From Variovorax gracilis (GTDB taxonomy: Bacteria; Pseudomonadota; Gammaproteobacteria; Burkholderiales; Burkholderiaceae_C), in the NCBI RefSeq assembly GCF_030317115.1, contig NZ_JASZYF010000001.1, positions 1,054,001 through 1,118,000 on the forward strand: a stretch of DNA of 64,000 nt, in the 5' to 3' direction. Shown here piece by piece: positions 1-9,718 of the stretch; position 1 is the first letter of the stretch; each line of letters starts with the position of its first letter. A program made the translations under genes and the position numbers. A model generated the notes under the pieces. The model made no database searches, had not been told where the DNA came from, and saw only the letters and a program-made list of their open reading frames with translations.

Positions 1-378
1 TCGACCCAGGGCCCCGACGTCGTGCGCGGCATGGACCAGGAACTGCTGTTCGACTACATCGCGCTTCGCCTCAACCACGAGAAGACGGACGGCATGAAGG
101 CGGCGATCAGCATGGAGTTCACGGACCTCAACCAGACCTGGGCGCTCGAACTCTCGAACTCGGTGCTCAACAACACCAAGGGCCGCATCCTCAAGAATCC
201 TGACGTCAAGCTCACGCTGACTCGCCCGGCGTTCCTGGCCATGCTGTTGCAGGGCAAGAAGCTGCCCGATCTGGTCCAGGCCGGCATGGTGAAGGTCGAA
301 GGCGACCCCAAGGTGCTCGCCGCCGTCTTCGCGAACGTCGAGACCTTCGACCCCTACTTCAACATCGTCACGCCCTGA
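1..378 (+). CDS. Alkyl/aryl-sulfatase, C-terminal part (5' end outside window)
   Basis: This is the last 125 codons of a protein that begins before the window; the frame is open from base 1. The residues match the SCP2-like C-terminal domain of metallo-beta-lactamase-fold alkyl sulfatases (BDS1/SdsA type). Seen features are ELLFDYIALRLN at the start, the stretch KLTLTRPAFLAMLLQG, the motif VKVEGDP, and the end YFNIVTP that is typical of the family. In characterised members this domain binds the aliphatic chain while the missing metal-binding domain hydrolyses the sulfate ester. Substrate and localisation cannot be judged because the catalytic part and any signal peptide are absent. The gene ends 5 bases before the convergent MscS gene. 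Confidence 0.8.
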   Translation, partial: STQGPDVVRGMDQELLFDYIALRLNHEKTDGMKAAISMEFTDLNQTWALELSNSVLNNTKGRILKNPDVKLTLTRPAFLAMLLQGKKLPDLVQAGMVKVEGDPKVLAAVFANVETFDPYFNIVTP

Positions 379-382
379 GCCT

Positions 383-2020
383 TCATTTGGCCGGTGGCGC
401 ACGCCACCGGTCCTTCGGCACCAGGACCGGCGCGTCGGGCTGCGTCACGAAGTTCGGCGACATGATCTGCACGCCGTATTCGTTGAAGACGTCCTGGATG
501 TTGGCGTGCAACGCGGAGAGCACATCGAACTTGAACGCGCCGACCCGCATGAAGACGTTGAGCTCGTACTCCACGTAGAAGTCCTGCAGCCGGATCTGCC
601 GCACGGTCGGCTCGGGCACTTCGAGAAGGTCCGGCGTGCGCTTCGCGGCCATCTCGAGCATGGCATGGACCTGGCGCCATGGAGAGTCGTAGCCGATGGT
701 CACCGAGGTCGACAGCGACACGCCGGGCGCCTTCCGGGTATCGCTCTGGTTGACGATGCGCGTGCCGATGACCACCGAGTTCGGCAATGTGATCTCCTGG
801 TCCAGGCGCGTGCGCAGCTTGGTCGAGAGCGCGCCGAGGTCCACGACGTAGCCTTCCGAATCGCCGATCTGCACCCAGTCGCCCGCGCGGAGGGCGCGCG
901 AATAGATCAGCACGAAGCCTGCCATCACCTGCGACACCAGGCCCGAGGAGCCCAGCGTCACCAGCACGCCGAAGAAGACGCTGACACCCTTGAACGCATC
1001 CGTTTCGGACCCCGGCAGGTACGGATAGGCGACCACCAGCGCGAAGACCCACACGAGCCCGGCGGTGACCCGTCGCGTGGCGCCGATGGTGTCCGCCTGG
1101 AACGCCACTGACGTGACGCCGCGAGACCTCGCCGCGTCGAACATCGCATGCAGGCCCCTCACGCTGAGGTGCGCGATCAGGAAGATGACGGCGACCGTGG
1201 CCAGATCGGGAAGCGCGTGCAGCACGGCCAGCAAGACGCGGCCCGCGAGCCGGATCAGCGAACTTCCCAGCGTATCGCCCCAGGGCTGCGTATAGGGAAA
1301 TCGGGTCAGCGTGAAAGCCAGCCAGATGTAGACCGCCACGAGGCCGAAGGCGATCTTGATCCAATGGATCACGTGGGCCACAACGGATACCAGGATGCGC
1401 CGCCAGTCGAGCAAGGGGCGATTCGACGCACGTTCGCGCACCGCCAGCGTCCGCTTGGCGATCAGGCGCGCAATGCGTTGCAGCGCGACGATCACGAGTA
1501 CGAGGATCAGCGTCGCAAGCGCAGTCCACGCGACGGCGATGCCGAACTGTCGCGCGCTTCCCTGCTCCCAGCGCGCCAGCAAGGCTTCGTGCAACCGCCG
1601 GGCGGCGTTCGCCGAGACCTGCGCGAGCGGCGGATCGCCAGGCTCCAGATCACCGGGAAACAGGGAGAACAGCGCCTCGCCCTCGATCATCACGGCGTAC
1701 CCCGGCGTGCCTTCGTGCGTGAAGCTCGACACCTCGATGGGCGACCTGAGGAGCGACGTCGGCAGATTCCCGATGCGCTCGACCGCGCGGGCCGCCCGTT
1801 GCTGCGGAGAAAGCCCGAAGGCCGGCACGCGAAACACGAACACCGGGCGATTCGCCACCGTCAGCGTTGCGCCCGGCGGATGGGCTTCATCGGAATGCGC
1901 GACGCCGCCGATCAGCATCAGCGCAGTGGCGACGGTCCACAGGATGAGGAACCGCCCCAGGGCTTCGGCGAGTCGAGGAACGCTCAAGTGTTGCTTCCTG
2001 AAACGCCTGATGATGCACAT
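383..2020 (-). CDS. MscS-family mechanosensitive ion channel
   Basis: A 545-residue inner-membrane protein. A hydrophobic segment near residues 25-43 may be a signal peptide or first helix. An extra-membrane region of about 110 residues follows, then about five hydrophobic helices between roughly 155 and 375. The last is the pore helix, rich in Gly and Ala (FGVLVTLGSSGLVSQVMAGF), followed directly by the MscS beta-domain motif AGDWVQIGDSEGYVVDL and LPNSVVIGTRIVN. The C-terminal alpha/beta domain runs to about 530. Channels of this family open under membrane tension and release osmolytes during hypo-osmotic shock. It is about twice the length of E. coli MscS because of the N-terminal extension. 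It lies 41 bases downstream of the M30-like peptidase gene, in the same direction; whether they are co-transcribed is unknown. Confidence 0.88.
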   Translation of the reverse strand: MCIIRRFRKQHLSVPRLAEALGRFLILWTVATALMLIGGVAHSDEAHPPGATLTVANRPVFVFRVPAFGLSPQQRAARAVERIGNLPTSLLRSPIEVSSFTHEGTPGYAVMIEGEALFSLFPGDLEPGDPPLAQVSANAARRLHEALLARWEQGSARQFGIAVAWTALATLILVLVIVALQRIARLIAKRTLAVRERASNRPLLDWRRILVSVVAHVIHWIKIAFGLVAVYIWLAFTLTRFPYTQPWGDTLGSSLIRLAGRVLLAVLHALPDLATVAVIFLIAHLSVRGLHAMFDAARSRGVTSVAFQADTIGATRRVTAGLVWVFALVVAYPYLPGSETDAFKGVSVFFGVLVTLGSSGLVSQVMAGFVLIYSRALRAGDWVQIGDSEGYVVDLGALSTKLRTRLDQEITLPNSVVIGTRIVNQSDTRKAPGVSLSTSVTIGYDSPWRQVHAMLEMAAKRTPDLLEVPEPTVRQIRLQDFYVEYELNVFMRVGAFKFDVLSALHANIQDVFNEYGVQIMSPNFVTQPDAPVLVPKDRWRAPPAK

Positions 2021-2061
2021 CCGCCACGGTCGCGCAAGTGCACTTTGGTGATGGAAAGCCG

Positions 2062-3726
2062 CTAGTTGATGACGACCGAGAGCGTCGTGCCAGGCGGCAC
2101 GCGAACCGTCTCGCTATAGGTGCCCGCCACGTTCGAGCGAACCGCCGGGAAGCTCGCCAGCTTCTCCAGCTTGGCCGGCACCGCCTGCGGCAGGGCCCGG
2201 TTGCCTCGGCCGAGGGTCAGCGGGTCGATCGCCGGCAGGCTGAAGCCGCCCTCGCTGCGGGCCGGCATGCTGTATTCGACGATGCCGGCGTTCAGGGGAA
2301 CGACGCCCGCCGATGCCGCGGTGAAGCGGCGCATTTCCTGCCCGATGCCGGAATCCGGCCGCTGCGACTTGATCGCGCTGTCGAGGATGCCGGCCGAGTC
2401 CTTGATGCCCGCGCTCGTCAGCAGCGCCTTGTAGAAGGCCAGTCCGAGCTGGCGATTCAGGAAGCCGCCGAAGGAGCCGGTCAGCGCATAGCTCTCGCAC
2501 GGCTTCCACGCGGTCAGGGTGCAGCTGTAGCTGTCGGCGTCGCGCAGGTAGTTGGGATAGCGCGAGTCGCGAATGGCGTTGTGGCTCGGGTCGATCGACA
2601 GGCTTGCCCAGTCCTCCATCATCATCGCGGACATCTCCTCCAGCCATGGTTCGAAGCTGTAGGCCGAGCCCATCTTCACGCCGCGGCGGTAGAAGTTCTG
2701 CATGTGCATGCCCTCATGCACCATGACCGTCGCCATCTGTTTCACGCCGCCCGCGCCGTCGAGGTAGAGGGACTCGGAGTCCAGGTACAGGCCCAGTGAC
2801 TCGTTGCTGTAGGCCAGGTCGCCGCTGCCCTTGACGAAGTTGTTCAAGGCCCAGAAGTAGCCCACGAGGCCATAGGGCCGGCTGTTGCGGTCGAAGTTCA
2901 CGAAGAAGATGTCGACGGGCTGGTTGCCGCCCGGCAGCAGGCCACCCACGTCGTGATCGCCCCAGAGCGGGCCGCCGGTCCGCACGAGCATGTCGTAGAC
3001 GCCGCCAGCTCCGGCAAACTTGTCCACCATGCGGTTGGCCATGTCGGCTGTGACGCGCGACGAACCGAGTTCTTCGGACTCGACCCACAGGTTCACGGCC
3101 GTGCCGTCGCTCGTGCTGCGCTGCGCAACGAGCCTCACGGTGCGCTTCGAATAGTCATACAGGTAGATGTCGCGCTGGTCGCTGGGCACGTACGCCGCCA
3201 GCGGCACGGTCGACTTGGCGACCGCGGCAGGTGGCTTGGACGCAGGGTCCAGCAGTCTGGCGAAACCCGAGCGGTTGAACTCGCTGATCGCGTCCCTGGC
3301 CAGCGCGACCTCGTCCTTCGCCAGGACCGTCGCCTTGTTCGCCATGAGGCCTTGCTCGGTCGTGGAACGCAGCACGAGTCCGGGGAGCGGCACTTCCGCA
3401 TCACTTTCGTTCGTCAGCACGAGCGTCACCGTCTGGCCGTTGAGGCCGGAGATGGACAACGGAATGTCCACCGGCACCTTCGATGCATTGGCGCCTTGCC
3501 AGATCCCGGTGCCCGACCCCGAGTAGGTGTTGTCGTCGAGTGCGCTGCACGATGCGCACGATGCCTTGACGGCGTTGTCCCCCGCCGGCGCAGAAGCCTT
3601 GGGGGACGGGGCCGGCGCGGCCGAACCTCCGCCTCCGCCGCCCCCGCCGCACGCGGACAGGGCCAGTGCCACCGCCACCAGTGCGCTCAGGCCGGACACC
3701 GATTCGAATCGCGTTTTGCCGCGCAT
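2062..3726 (-). CDS. Lipoprotein, M30 (hyicolysin)-like metallopeptidase
   Basis: About 554 residues when started at the ATG at 3726, which has a good ribosome binding site (AGGAGAAG) and begins a lipoprotein signal peptide. A longer reading back to 3888 lacks both. The signal ends in the lipobox LSAC, and the cysteine is followed by eight glycines and an Ala/Pro linker, a tether common in Comamonadaceae lipoproteins. The zinc site HEGMH is near residue 345, with a downstream Glu-rich segment (WLEEMSAMMMED) that fits the third-ligand region of M30 peptidases. The expected role is a membrane-anchored peptidase facing the periplasm or surface; the substrate is unknown. The family call rests on the HEXXH context and overall layout, so a different gluzincin family is possible. 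Confidence 0.7.
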   Translation of the reverse strand: MRGKTRFESVSGLSALVAVALALSACGGGGGGGGSAAPAPSPKASAPAGDNAVKASCASCSALDDNTYSGSGTGIWQGANASKVPVDIPLSISGLNGQTVTLVLTNESDAEVPLPGLVLRSTTEQGLMANKATVLAKDEVALARDAISEFNRSGFARLLDPASKPPAAVAKSTVPLAAYVPSDQRDIYLYDYSKRTVRLVAQRSTSDGTAVNLWVESEELGSSRVTADMANRMVDKFAGAGGVYDMLVRTGGPLWGDHDVGGLLPGGNQPVDIFFVNFDRNSRPYGLVGYFWALNNFVKGSGDLAYSNESLGLYLDSESLYLDGAGGVKQMATVMVHEGMHMQNFYRRGVKMGSAYSFEPWLEEMSAMMMEDWASLSIDPSHNAIRDSRYPNYLRDADSYSCTLTAWKPCESYALTGSFGGFLNRQLGLAFYKALLTSAGIKDSAGILDSAIKSQRPDSGIGQEMRRFTAASAGVVPLNAGIVEYSMPARSEGGFSLPAIDPLTLGRGNRALPQAVPAKLEKLASFPAVRSNVAGTYSETVRVPPGTTLSVVIN

Positions 3727-3927
3727 CTTCTTCTCCTGATTCCATGTGTTCAGCGACACGTGAAATCGGAAGCCGGTCGCGCGTCGCACAGCCCGGACGA
3801 ACGCAGGAAAAGTCGGCGTTCGGGAATCCGGGTTGCATGCGGATATCGGCAGATGCGGCGAAAAATTAAGAGCGGCGTCACGCGGCAAAGGCCGGCCACG
3901 CGCCGCTCGCGCGGCGGTCGGGAGCCG

Positions 3928-4425
3928 TCAGTACACGCCGAGCGCAAGCCCCGCTGCCAGCGCAGCGCCGAGTTCGCGGCACTGCGCGAGATCGTCGACA
4001 CCGATCGTCTTGGGCTGCGCGATCGCCTCCGGTGTCTGCGCATGGGTGCACACGATCAATGCGGGTGCGACGCTGCGCAGCCGCCAGCCGGTCGCAATGC
4101 GGTCGATCTGCCGGACGGCGTTCTGGCCGTCACTGCCGGCACACACCAGCGTGGCGTAGGGCCGGCCGTTCACGCGGTCGAGCGCGGCGTAGTAGCAGCG
4201 GTCGAAGAAGTCCTTCATCAGGCCCGCTATCGCGGCGAGGTTCTCGGGCGTGGCGAACACATAGCCGTCGGCGCCGAGCACGTCGTCGGGCTGCGCCTCC
4301 GGCGCACGCAGCAAACGCACACGCACGCCGGGCTCGTCACGCGCGCCTTCGGCGGCAGCCTGCGCCATCTGTGCAGTGCCGCCGGTCATCGTGTGATAGA
4401 CCACGAGCAGCGTCTTGGGAGTCAT
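3928..4425 (-). CDS. Flavodoxin-like NAD(P)H-dependent oxidoreductase
   Basis: About 165 residues from the ATG at 4425. The protein opens with the flavodoxin fold strand KTLLVVYHTMTGGTAQMA, whose TMTGGT loop is the expected FMN-phosphate site. Further along are GYVFATPENLAAIAGLMKDFFDRCYY, a typical NADPH-dependent FMN reductase/WrbA-like segment, and VCAGSDGQN. It is probably a soluble cytosolic flavoprotein; its electron partners cannot be inferred. The longer open frame to 4686 has no family resemblance and is rejected as the start. No Shine-Dalgarno sequence precedes the ATG, but TATGCT lies 7 bases upstream, consistent with a leaderless transcript. About 235 bases upstream are non-coding before the tRNA terminator. 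Confidence 0.75.
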   Translation of the reverse strand: MTPKTLLVVYHTMTGGTAQMAQAAAEGARDEPGVRVRLLRAPEAQPDDVLGADGYVFATPENLAAIAGLMKDFFDRCYYAALDRVNGRPYATLVCAGSDGQNAVRQIDRIATGWRLRSVAPALIVCTHAQTPEAIAQPKTIGVDDLAQCRELGAALAAGLALGVY

Positions 4426-4660
4426 GCCGCCCAGCATAGCGGCCCGGCCCGTGATCGACGCATTGATCGAGCGAGCCGGGAAATGAAGACAGCCGCCGGC
4501 ATCGGGGAACCGCCCGTGATGGGCGGGCGCCAAGGCGACCCCTACCAGCGCCGGCGGACTGACCTCGGAAATGTATGCCTGGAACCTGAGTCCAGACTGA
4601 ACTGGCGCTGCGCAAACGTGCGAAATTGCCGCGCGAGGTCGATCAATTGAGTCGCAATGG

Positions 4661-4698
4661 AAAAAGCCGTTGCAGGTCAGTGACATGCAACGGCTTTT
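4661..4698 (-). terminator. Intrinsic terminator of the tRNA-Asp/Glu/Ala unit
   Basis: A perfect inverted repeat (AGCCGTTGCA ... TGCAACGGCT) with a run of T on the minus strand lies 9 bases beyond the 3' end of tRNA-Asp. The A-run on the other side would let it work in both directions, but no plus-strand gene ends here. Confidence 0.85.
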
Positions 4699-4706
4699 CG
4701 CTTTTC

Positions 4707-4783
4707 TGGCGGAGTGGACGGGACTCGAACCCGCGACCCCCGGCGTGACAGGCCGGTATTCTAACCAACTGAACTACCACTCC
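4707..4783 (-). tRNA. tRNA-Asp (anticodon GTC)
   Basis: A 77-base minus-strand cloverleaf with an encoded CCA end. The acceptor GGAGTGG pairs with CCACTCC, the T-loop reads TTCGAGT, and the anticodon loop CTGTCAC places GTC at positions 34-36. It is the last tRNA in the trio behind gltX and sits just before the terminator. Confidence 0.95.
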
Positions 4784-4854
4784 TGGTAGACAACGTTCGC
4801 TCCATATGGAGCCAAGTGCTGCGACTTGTGCCCGCTTCACCAAGCGGTGAAAAC

Positions 4855-4930
4855 TGGCGACCCTACGGGGATTCGAACCCCGGTAGCCACCGTGAAAGGG
4901 TGGTGTCCTAGGCCTCTAGACGATAGGGTC
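4855..4930 (-). tRNA. tRNA-Glu (anticodon TTC)
   Basis: A 76-base minus-strand cloverleaf. The acceptor GACCCTA pairs with TAGGGTC, the T-loop is TTCGAAT, the anticodon loop CTTTCAC gives TTC, and CCA is encoded. It sits between tRNA-Ala and tRNA-Asp and downstream of gltX, whose product charges this tRNA, so synthetase and substrate share one locus. Confidence 0.95.
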
Positions 4931-4984
4931 AAAACCTTAGGAACCGCGCTGCGATCAGCGCTTGTTACTTCTACTCGACAACCT

Positions 4985-5060
<76 letters not shown>

Positions 5061-5095
5061 GTGTGGGTGTCGAGCCTCAAATTATAGCCTGAAAA

Positions 5096-6484
5096 TCAGG
5101 CCTCCTTCAATCTCTTCAAAATAGTTTCGCGAGAAAAAAGCGCGAGCACTGCATCGAGCGACGGCGTCTGTGATGTCCCCATCACCAACACGCGCACAGG
5201 CATCGCGAGAGCCGGCATTTTAAGCGCATGCGCGGCCAGTACTTCCTTGATGGCGGATGCAATCGCGACTTTTTCCCAGGGGGCGGTCGAAAGCTTGTCG
5301 GCCAGCGTCGCGATGGCGGGGCGCACCGCATCAGTGACGTGCTGCGCGCGATCGGCCTCGCTCGCCGTCACGTCTGCATAGAAGGCCGCAGCCCAATCCG
5401 CAAGGGCGACGAGCGTGTCGCAGCGATCCTTGAAGAGACCGCAGATTGCGGGAAGGCGTTCATCGGCACCGATGCCGCGCTTCTGCAATTGCGCAGCGAC
5501 CAGCGGCGCCAACGCATCGTCAGCCATCGCCTTCAGGTGTTGCGCATTGACCCAGCGCAGCTTCGCCTCGTCGAACTGCGCGGCACTACGACCCAGGTGA
5601 TCGAGGTTGAACCACTCGATGAACTGCGCTCGCGAGAAGATCTCGTCGTCGCCATGGCTCCAGCCGAGGCGCGCGAGGTAGTTGACCATCGCATCCGGCA
5701 GGAAGCCTTCGTCGCGGAACTGGGTGACGGGCTTCGCACCATTGCGCTTGCTCATCTTCTCGCCTTGCTCGTTGAGCACGGTCGGCAGGTGCGCGTACAC
5801 CGGCGGCTCCTTGCCGAGCGCGCGGAAGATGTTGATCTGGCGCGGTGTGTTGTTCACGTGGTCGTCGCCACGAATGACGTGCGTGATGGCCATGTCGATG
5901 TCATCGACCACGACGCAGAAGTTGTAGGTCGGCGTTCCGTCGGGGCGCGCAATCACGAGGTCGTCGAGTTCGTCATTACCGATCTCGATGCGTCCCTTGA
6001 CCTTGTCGTCCCACGCGACCACGCCGCCTTGCGGATTGCGAAAGCGCAGCACGGGCTGGACGCCTTCGGGCACCGGCGGCAGTGTCTTGCCGGGCTCCGG
6101 GCGCCAAGTGCCGTCGTAGCGCGGCTTCTCCTTGGCGGCCATCTGTTTCTCGCGCAGCGCGTCGAGCTCGGCCACGCTCATGTAGCAGGGGTAGACCTCG
6201 CCCGCAGCCTGCAGTTCCGCCAGGACCGCCTTGTAGCGATCCATGCGCTGCATCTGGTAGTACGGGCCTTCGTCATGGTCGAGGCCCAGCCACTGCATGC
6301 CTTCGAGGATCACGTCGACCGCAGCTTGCGTCGAACGCTCGAGGTCGGTGTCTTCGATGCGCAGGATGAAGTCGCCGCCGGTGGAGCGCGCGAAGGCCCA
6401 GGGATAGAGCGCGGAGCGGATGTTGCCGAGATGGATGAAGCCGGTCGGCGAAGGAGCGAATCGGGTGCGGGTCTTCTGTGTCAT
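5096..6484 (-). CDS. gltX: Glutamate--tRNA ligase
   Basis: A 462-residue class I aminoacyl-tRNA synthetase that attaches glutamate to tRNA-Glu in the cytosol. The N-terminus reads [14 protein letters not shown], which carries the HIGH-type ATP-binding motif. The second signature, KMSKRNGA, lies near residue 245. Length is normal for a discriminating GluRS. The start ATG overlaps the end of metZ by 4 bases (ATGA), so translation is probably coupled. gltX is the last protein gene of the folC-to-gltX run and is followed by tRNA-Ala, tRNA-Glu and tRNA-Asp in the same direction. Confidence 0.97.
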   Translation of the reverse strand: MTQKTRTRFAPSPTGFIHLGNIRSALYPWAFARSTGGDFILRIEDTDLERSTQAAVDVILEGMQWLGLDHDEGPYYQMQRMDRYKAVLAELQAAGEVYPCYMSVAELDALREKQMAAKEKPRYDGTWRPEPGKTLPPVPEGVQPVLRFRNPQGGVVAWDDKVKGRIEIGNDELDDLVIARPDGTPTYNFCVVVDDIDMAITHVIRGDDHVNNTPRQINIFRALGKEPPVYAHLPTVLNEQGEKMSKRNGAKPVTQFRDEGFLPDAMVNYLARLGWSHGDDEIFSRAQFIEWFNLDHLGRSAAQFDEAKLRWVNAQHLKAMADDALAPLVAAQLQKRGIGADERLPAICGLFKDRCDTLVALADWAAAFYADVTASEADRAQHVTDAVRPAIATLADKLSTAPWEKVAIASAIKEVLAAHALKMPALAMPVRVLVMGTSQTPSLDAVLALFSRETILKRLKEA

Positions 6485-7695
6485 GCCAGTGTGCTCAGGC
6501 CACGCAAAAGGTCGGCCTTGATGTCTTCGATGTGGTCGAGCCCGACCGCGACGCGGATCAGGCCCTGACCGATGCCGGCGGCCTGGCGCTGCGCTTCGGT
6601 GAGGCGCCCGTGCGAGGTCGTGGCCGGGTGGGTGATGGTGGTCTTGGTGTCGCCGAGGTTGGCGGTGATGCTGAGAACGCGCGTGCTGTCGATCACCTGG
6701 AAGGCATTGGCACGGGCCATTTCCGGCCCATCGCCCGCCACGTCGAAGGACACGACGGCACCGCCCTGCCCCGACTGCTGGCGCATCGCCAACTCGTGCT
6801 GCGGATGCGAAGCCAGCCCGGGGTAGTAGACACGCTCAATGCCCGGCTGCGTTTCGAGCCACTGCCCCAGCGCGAGCGCGCCAGCGCAATGCGCCTGCAT
6901 GCGGATGCCCAGCGTTTCGAGTCCCTTGAGAACGACCCACGCGTTGAACGGCGACAGTGCCATGCCCGCGGTGCGCACCACAGGGCCGAAGACTTCGTTG
7001 ATCAGCTTCGACGAGCCGCAGATCGCACCGGCGAGAACGCGGCCCTGTCCTTCGAGGTACTTGGTGCCCGAGTGGATGACCAGGTCGGCACCCCATTCGG
7101 TCGGACGCTGAAGCGCTGGCGAACAGAAGCAGTTGTCGACCACCAGCAGCGCGCCCGCGTCGTGCGCGAGATCGGCCAGGGCGCGGATGTCGCAGACGTC
7201 GGTCAGCGGATTGGTCGGCGTCTCGGCGAAGAGCAGTTTGGTGGCCGGGCGAATCGCCGCCTTCCATTCCGCCACATCGGTCTGCGAGACGAAAGTGGTC
7301 TCGACACCGAACTTGCCGAATTCGCGGCCGATCAGATTGAGCGTCGACCCGAACACCGAACGCGAGCAGACCACGTGGTCGCCGGCCTTCAGCAGCCCCA
7401 TGCACATCATGAGGATCGCGCCCATGCCGCTCGATGCGCCAATGGCCGCCTCGGTGCCTTCGAGCGCGGCGAGCCGACGCTCGAAGCTTGCGACTGTCGG
7501 ATTCGAAGTGCGCGTGTAGGTGAAGCCTTCCTCGGTGCCGGCGAAGCGGCGAGCCGAAGTCTCGGCGTCGGGCTGCACGAAGCTGCTCGTCAGAAAGAGC
7601 GCCTCGGAGTTCTCGCCGTACTGGCTGCGGTCGAGCGCGGTGCGCACCGCGAGCGTATCGCGGTGCAACCCGGGCGGGAGGGATCGTTCGGTCAC
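6481..7695 (-). CDS. metZ: O-succinylhomoserine sulfhydrylase
   Basis: A 404-residue PLP-dependent Cys/Met-metabolism enzyme. In this family MetZ makes homocysteine directly from O-succinylhomoserine and sulfide for methionine synthesis. The PLP lysine lies in [12 protein letters not shown] near residue 210, and [14 protein letters not shown] and SSGMGAI are cofactor-binding segments. The downstream position after purF in Burkholderiales, and NCFCSP in place of the NTFATP typical of cystathionine enzymes, favour MetZ over MetB/MetC. It begins 10 bases after purF ends and overlaps gltX by 4 bases, so the three are probably one transcript. Confidence 0.92.
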   Translation of the reverse strand: MTERSLPPGLHRDTLAVRTALDRSQYGENSEALFLTSSFVQPDAETSARRFAGTEEGFTYTRTSNPTVASFERRLAALEGTEAAIGASSGMGAILMMCMGLLKAGDHVVCSRSVFGSTLNLIGREFGKFGVETTFVSQTDVAEWKAAIRPATKLLFAETPTNPLTDVCDIRALADLAHDAGALLVVDNCFCSPALQRPTEWGADLVIHSGTKYLEGQGRVLAGAICGSSKLINEVFGPVVRTAGMALSPFNAWVVLKGLETLGIRMQAHCAGALALGQWLETQPGIERVYYPGLASHPQHELAMRQQSGQGGAVVSFDVAGDGPEMARANAFQVIDSTRVLSITANLGDTKTTITHPATTSHGRLTEAQRQAAGIGQGLIRVAVGLDHIEDIKADLLRGLSTLA

Positions 7696-7705
7696 GTTGT
7701 CCCCT

Positions 7706-9205
7706 TCAGCTCAGATTGGGCAGCGCGAGGCGCGACGAGTCTTCCTCGGTTTCCTCGACGCGCGGACGGTTGCCGTTCATGCGCGTGATGGCTTCGGTGT
7801 CGATGTCGCCGGTCACGTAGACGCCATCGAAGCAGGATGCATCGAAGCCATCGAGCTTGGGATTGAGCGAACCGATGGCGCGCTTCATCGCATCGACATC
7901 CTGGTAGATGAGCGCGTCGCAGCCGATGAGTTCGCGGATCTCTTCGACCGTGCGGTCGTGCGCCACGAGTTCGTCCTTGGTCGGCATATCGATGCCGTAG
8001 ACGTTCGGGTAGCGCACCGGCGGCGCGGCGCTGGCGAGGTACACCTTGCGCGCACCGGCATCGCGTGCCATCTGCACGATCTCGCGGCTGGTGGTGCCGC
8101 GCACGATCGAGTCGTCGACCAGCAGCACGTTGCGGCCCTTGAATTCGCTGCCGATCACATTGAGCTTCTGGCGCACCGACTTCTTGCGAACGCCCTGCCC
8201 CGGCATGATGAAAGTGCGACCCACGTAGCGGTTCTTCACGAAGCCCTCGCGGTATGGAACACCCAGCAGATGGGCGAGTTGCGTCGCGCTCGGCCGGCTC
8301 GATTCGGGAATCGGGATGATCACGTCGATCTCGCTCGGCGGCACGGTCGAGACCACGCGCTTGGCCAGCGTCTCGCCCAGGTTCAGGCGCGCCTGGTAGA
8401 CCGAGATGCCGTCGAGCACCGAGTCGGGACGGGCCAGATACACGAATTCGAAGATGCAGGGGTTGAGCGTGGGCGTATCGGCGCACTGTTCCGCATGCAC
8501 CTGGCCCTGCAGGTCGACGAACACCGCTTCGCCCGGCGCGATGTTGCGCTCGAACACATGGCCGGAGCCTTCGAGCGCTACGGATTCGCTCGCGACCATC
8601 ACGGTACCGTCGGCGTTGCGGCCCATCGCGAGCGGACGGATGCCGTAGGGGTCGCGGAACGCCAGCAGGCCGTGGCCCGCGATCAGCGCCACGACGGCAT
8701 AGGAGCCGCGCAGGCGCCGGTGCACGTTGCGCACCGCCTCGAACAGGGTCGCGGAATTGAGTGCGCCACCGCGTGTCGCACGGTCGATTTCATGCGCGAG
8801 CACGTTGAGCAGCACCTCGGAATCGCTCTCCGTGTTGGTGTGGCGGTGATCGGTGGAGAACAGCTCGGCCCGCAGCGCATGCGCGTTGGTAAGGTTGCCG
8901 TTGTGAACCAGCACGATGCCGAAGGGTGCATTCACGTAGAAAGGCTGCGCCTCTTCCTCGCTGTAGGCATTCCCTGCCGTGGGATAGCGCACCTGGCCCA
9001 GCCCGACGTCACCGGGCAAGGCCCTCATGTTGCGCGTGCGAAACACGTCGCGCACCATGCCCTTGGCCTTGTGCATGAAGAACTTGCGTTCCAGGAGCGT
9101 GACGATGCCTGCCGCATCCTGGCCGCGATGCTGCAGGAGCAGCAAGGCGTCGTAGAGCAGTTGATTGACGGGAGCGTTGCTGACAACGCCGACGATTCCA
9201 CACAT
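7706..9205 (-). CDS. purF: Amidophosphoribosyltransferase
   Basis: A 499-residue enzyme for the first committed step of purine synthesis, making phosphoribosylamine from PRPP and glutamine. The protein begins MCGIVGVV, so Cys2 becomes the N-terminal nucleophile of the class II glutaminase domain (about residues 2-230). The phosphoribosyltransferase domain carries the PRPP loop VLLVDDSIVRGTTSREI near 370. The start is fixed by the need for Cys2. It sits 12 bases behind cvpA, as in E. coli and most proteobacteria. Confidence 0.97.
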   Translation of the reverse strand: MCGIVGVVSNAPVNQLLYDALLLLQHRGQDAAGIVTLLERKFFMHKAKGMVRDVFRTRNMRALPGDVGLGQVRYPTAGNAYSEEEAQPFYVNAPFGIVLVHNGNLTNAHALRAELFSTDHRHTNTESDSEVLLNVLAHEIDRATRGGALNSATLFEAVRNVHRRLRGSYAVVALIAGHGLLAFRDPYGIRPLAMGRNADGTVMVASESVALEGSGHVFERNIAPGEAVFVDLQGQVHAEQCADTPTLNPCIFEFVYLARPDSVLDGISVYQARLNLGETLAKRVVSTVPPSEIDVIIPIPESSRPSATQLAHLLGVPYREGFVKNRYVGRTFIMPGQGVRKKSVRQKLNVIGSEFKGRNVLLVDDSIVRGTTSREIVQMARDAGARKVYLASAAPPVRYPNVYGIDMPTKDELVAHDRTVEEIRELIGCDALIYQDVDAMKRAIGSLNPKLDGFDASCFDGVYVTGDIDTEAITRMNGNRPRVEETEEDSSRLALPNLS

Positions 9206-9217
9206 GAAGCGATCCTC

Positions 9218-9703
9218 TCAGGGCAGGTAGCTTGCCAACTTATCTGGCAAAGCGGGTTTCAGGCCCTGCAATGCCGCATCGAGAACAATGGCGCTTCGCG
9301 ATTCGTGCCACCAGGCACTGTCGCTCAACGCCAGCAAATGAACAACAACCGCCGCGGCGAGCAGCGCGACCGCGCCGCGAATCACGCCGAAGGCCCCGCC
9401 GAGCACACGGTCCACCGGGCGCAATCCGATCGCGGCAACGAGCTTGCGCGTGAGCGATGCCACGATCCCCACGCCGAACGCCACGGCCACGAACACCAGG
9501 ACGAAGCCGGCCGCATAGCGCCACGTCGCCGCCGGATCGCCGAAGGGCAACCACCGTCCCACATCCTCCGCCAGCCATTGCGCGCACAGGAAGGCGGCTA
9601 CCCAGCCCGCCAGCAGCATCACCTCGAACACCAGGCCCCGCACCAGCCCCAGCAGCATCGAAACCACCAGCAGCGCGACAGCGATCCAGTCGAGCAGGGC
9701 CAC
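9218..9703 (-). CDS. cvpA: CvpA family inner-membrane protein
   Basis: A 161-residue membrane protein with about four hydrophobic helices (near 5-25, 28-45, 62-85 and 103-122). It opens with LLDWIAVALLVVSMLLGLVRG, where the family's conserved D-hydrophobic-RG pattern is visible, and later has RPVDRVLGGAFGVIRG. CvpA is linked to colicin V export and envelope integrity in enterobacteria; its molecular activity is unresolved. Its position directly before purF and behind the SPOR protein matches the conserved betaproteobacterial cluster. Confidence 0.9.
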   Translation of the reverse strand: MALLDWIAVALLVVSMLLGLVRGLVFEVMLLAGWVAAFLCAQWLAEDVGRWLPFGDPAATWRYAAGFVLVFVAVAFGVGIVASLTRKLVAAIGLRPVDRVLGGAFGVIRGAVALLAAAVVVHLLALSDSAWWHESRSAIVLDAALQGLKPALPDKLASYLP

Positions 9704-9718
9704 GTCGGTCAGCGCTGC

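Noticed and set aside
4426..4660. A small gene between the flavodoxin and the tRNA terminator
   Set aside because: Open frames here have no ribosome binding site, no motif and are extensions or shadows of the flavodoxin frame.
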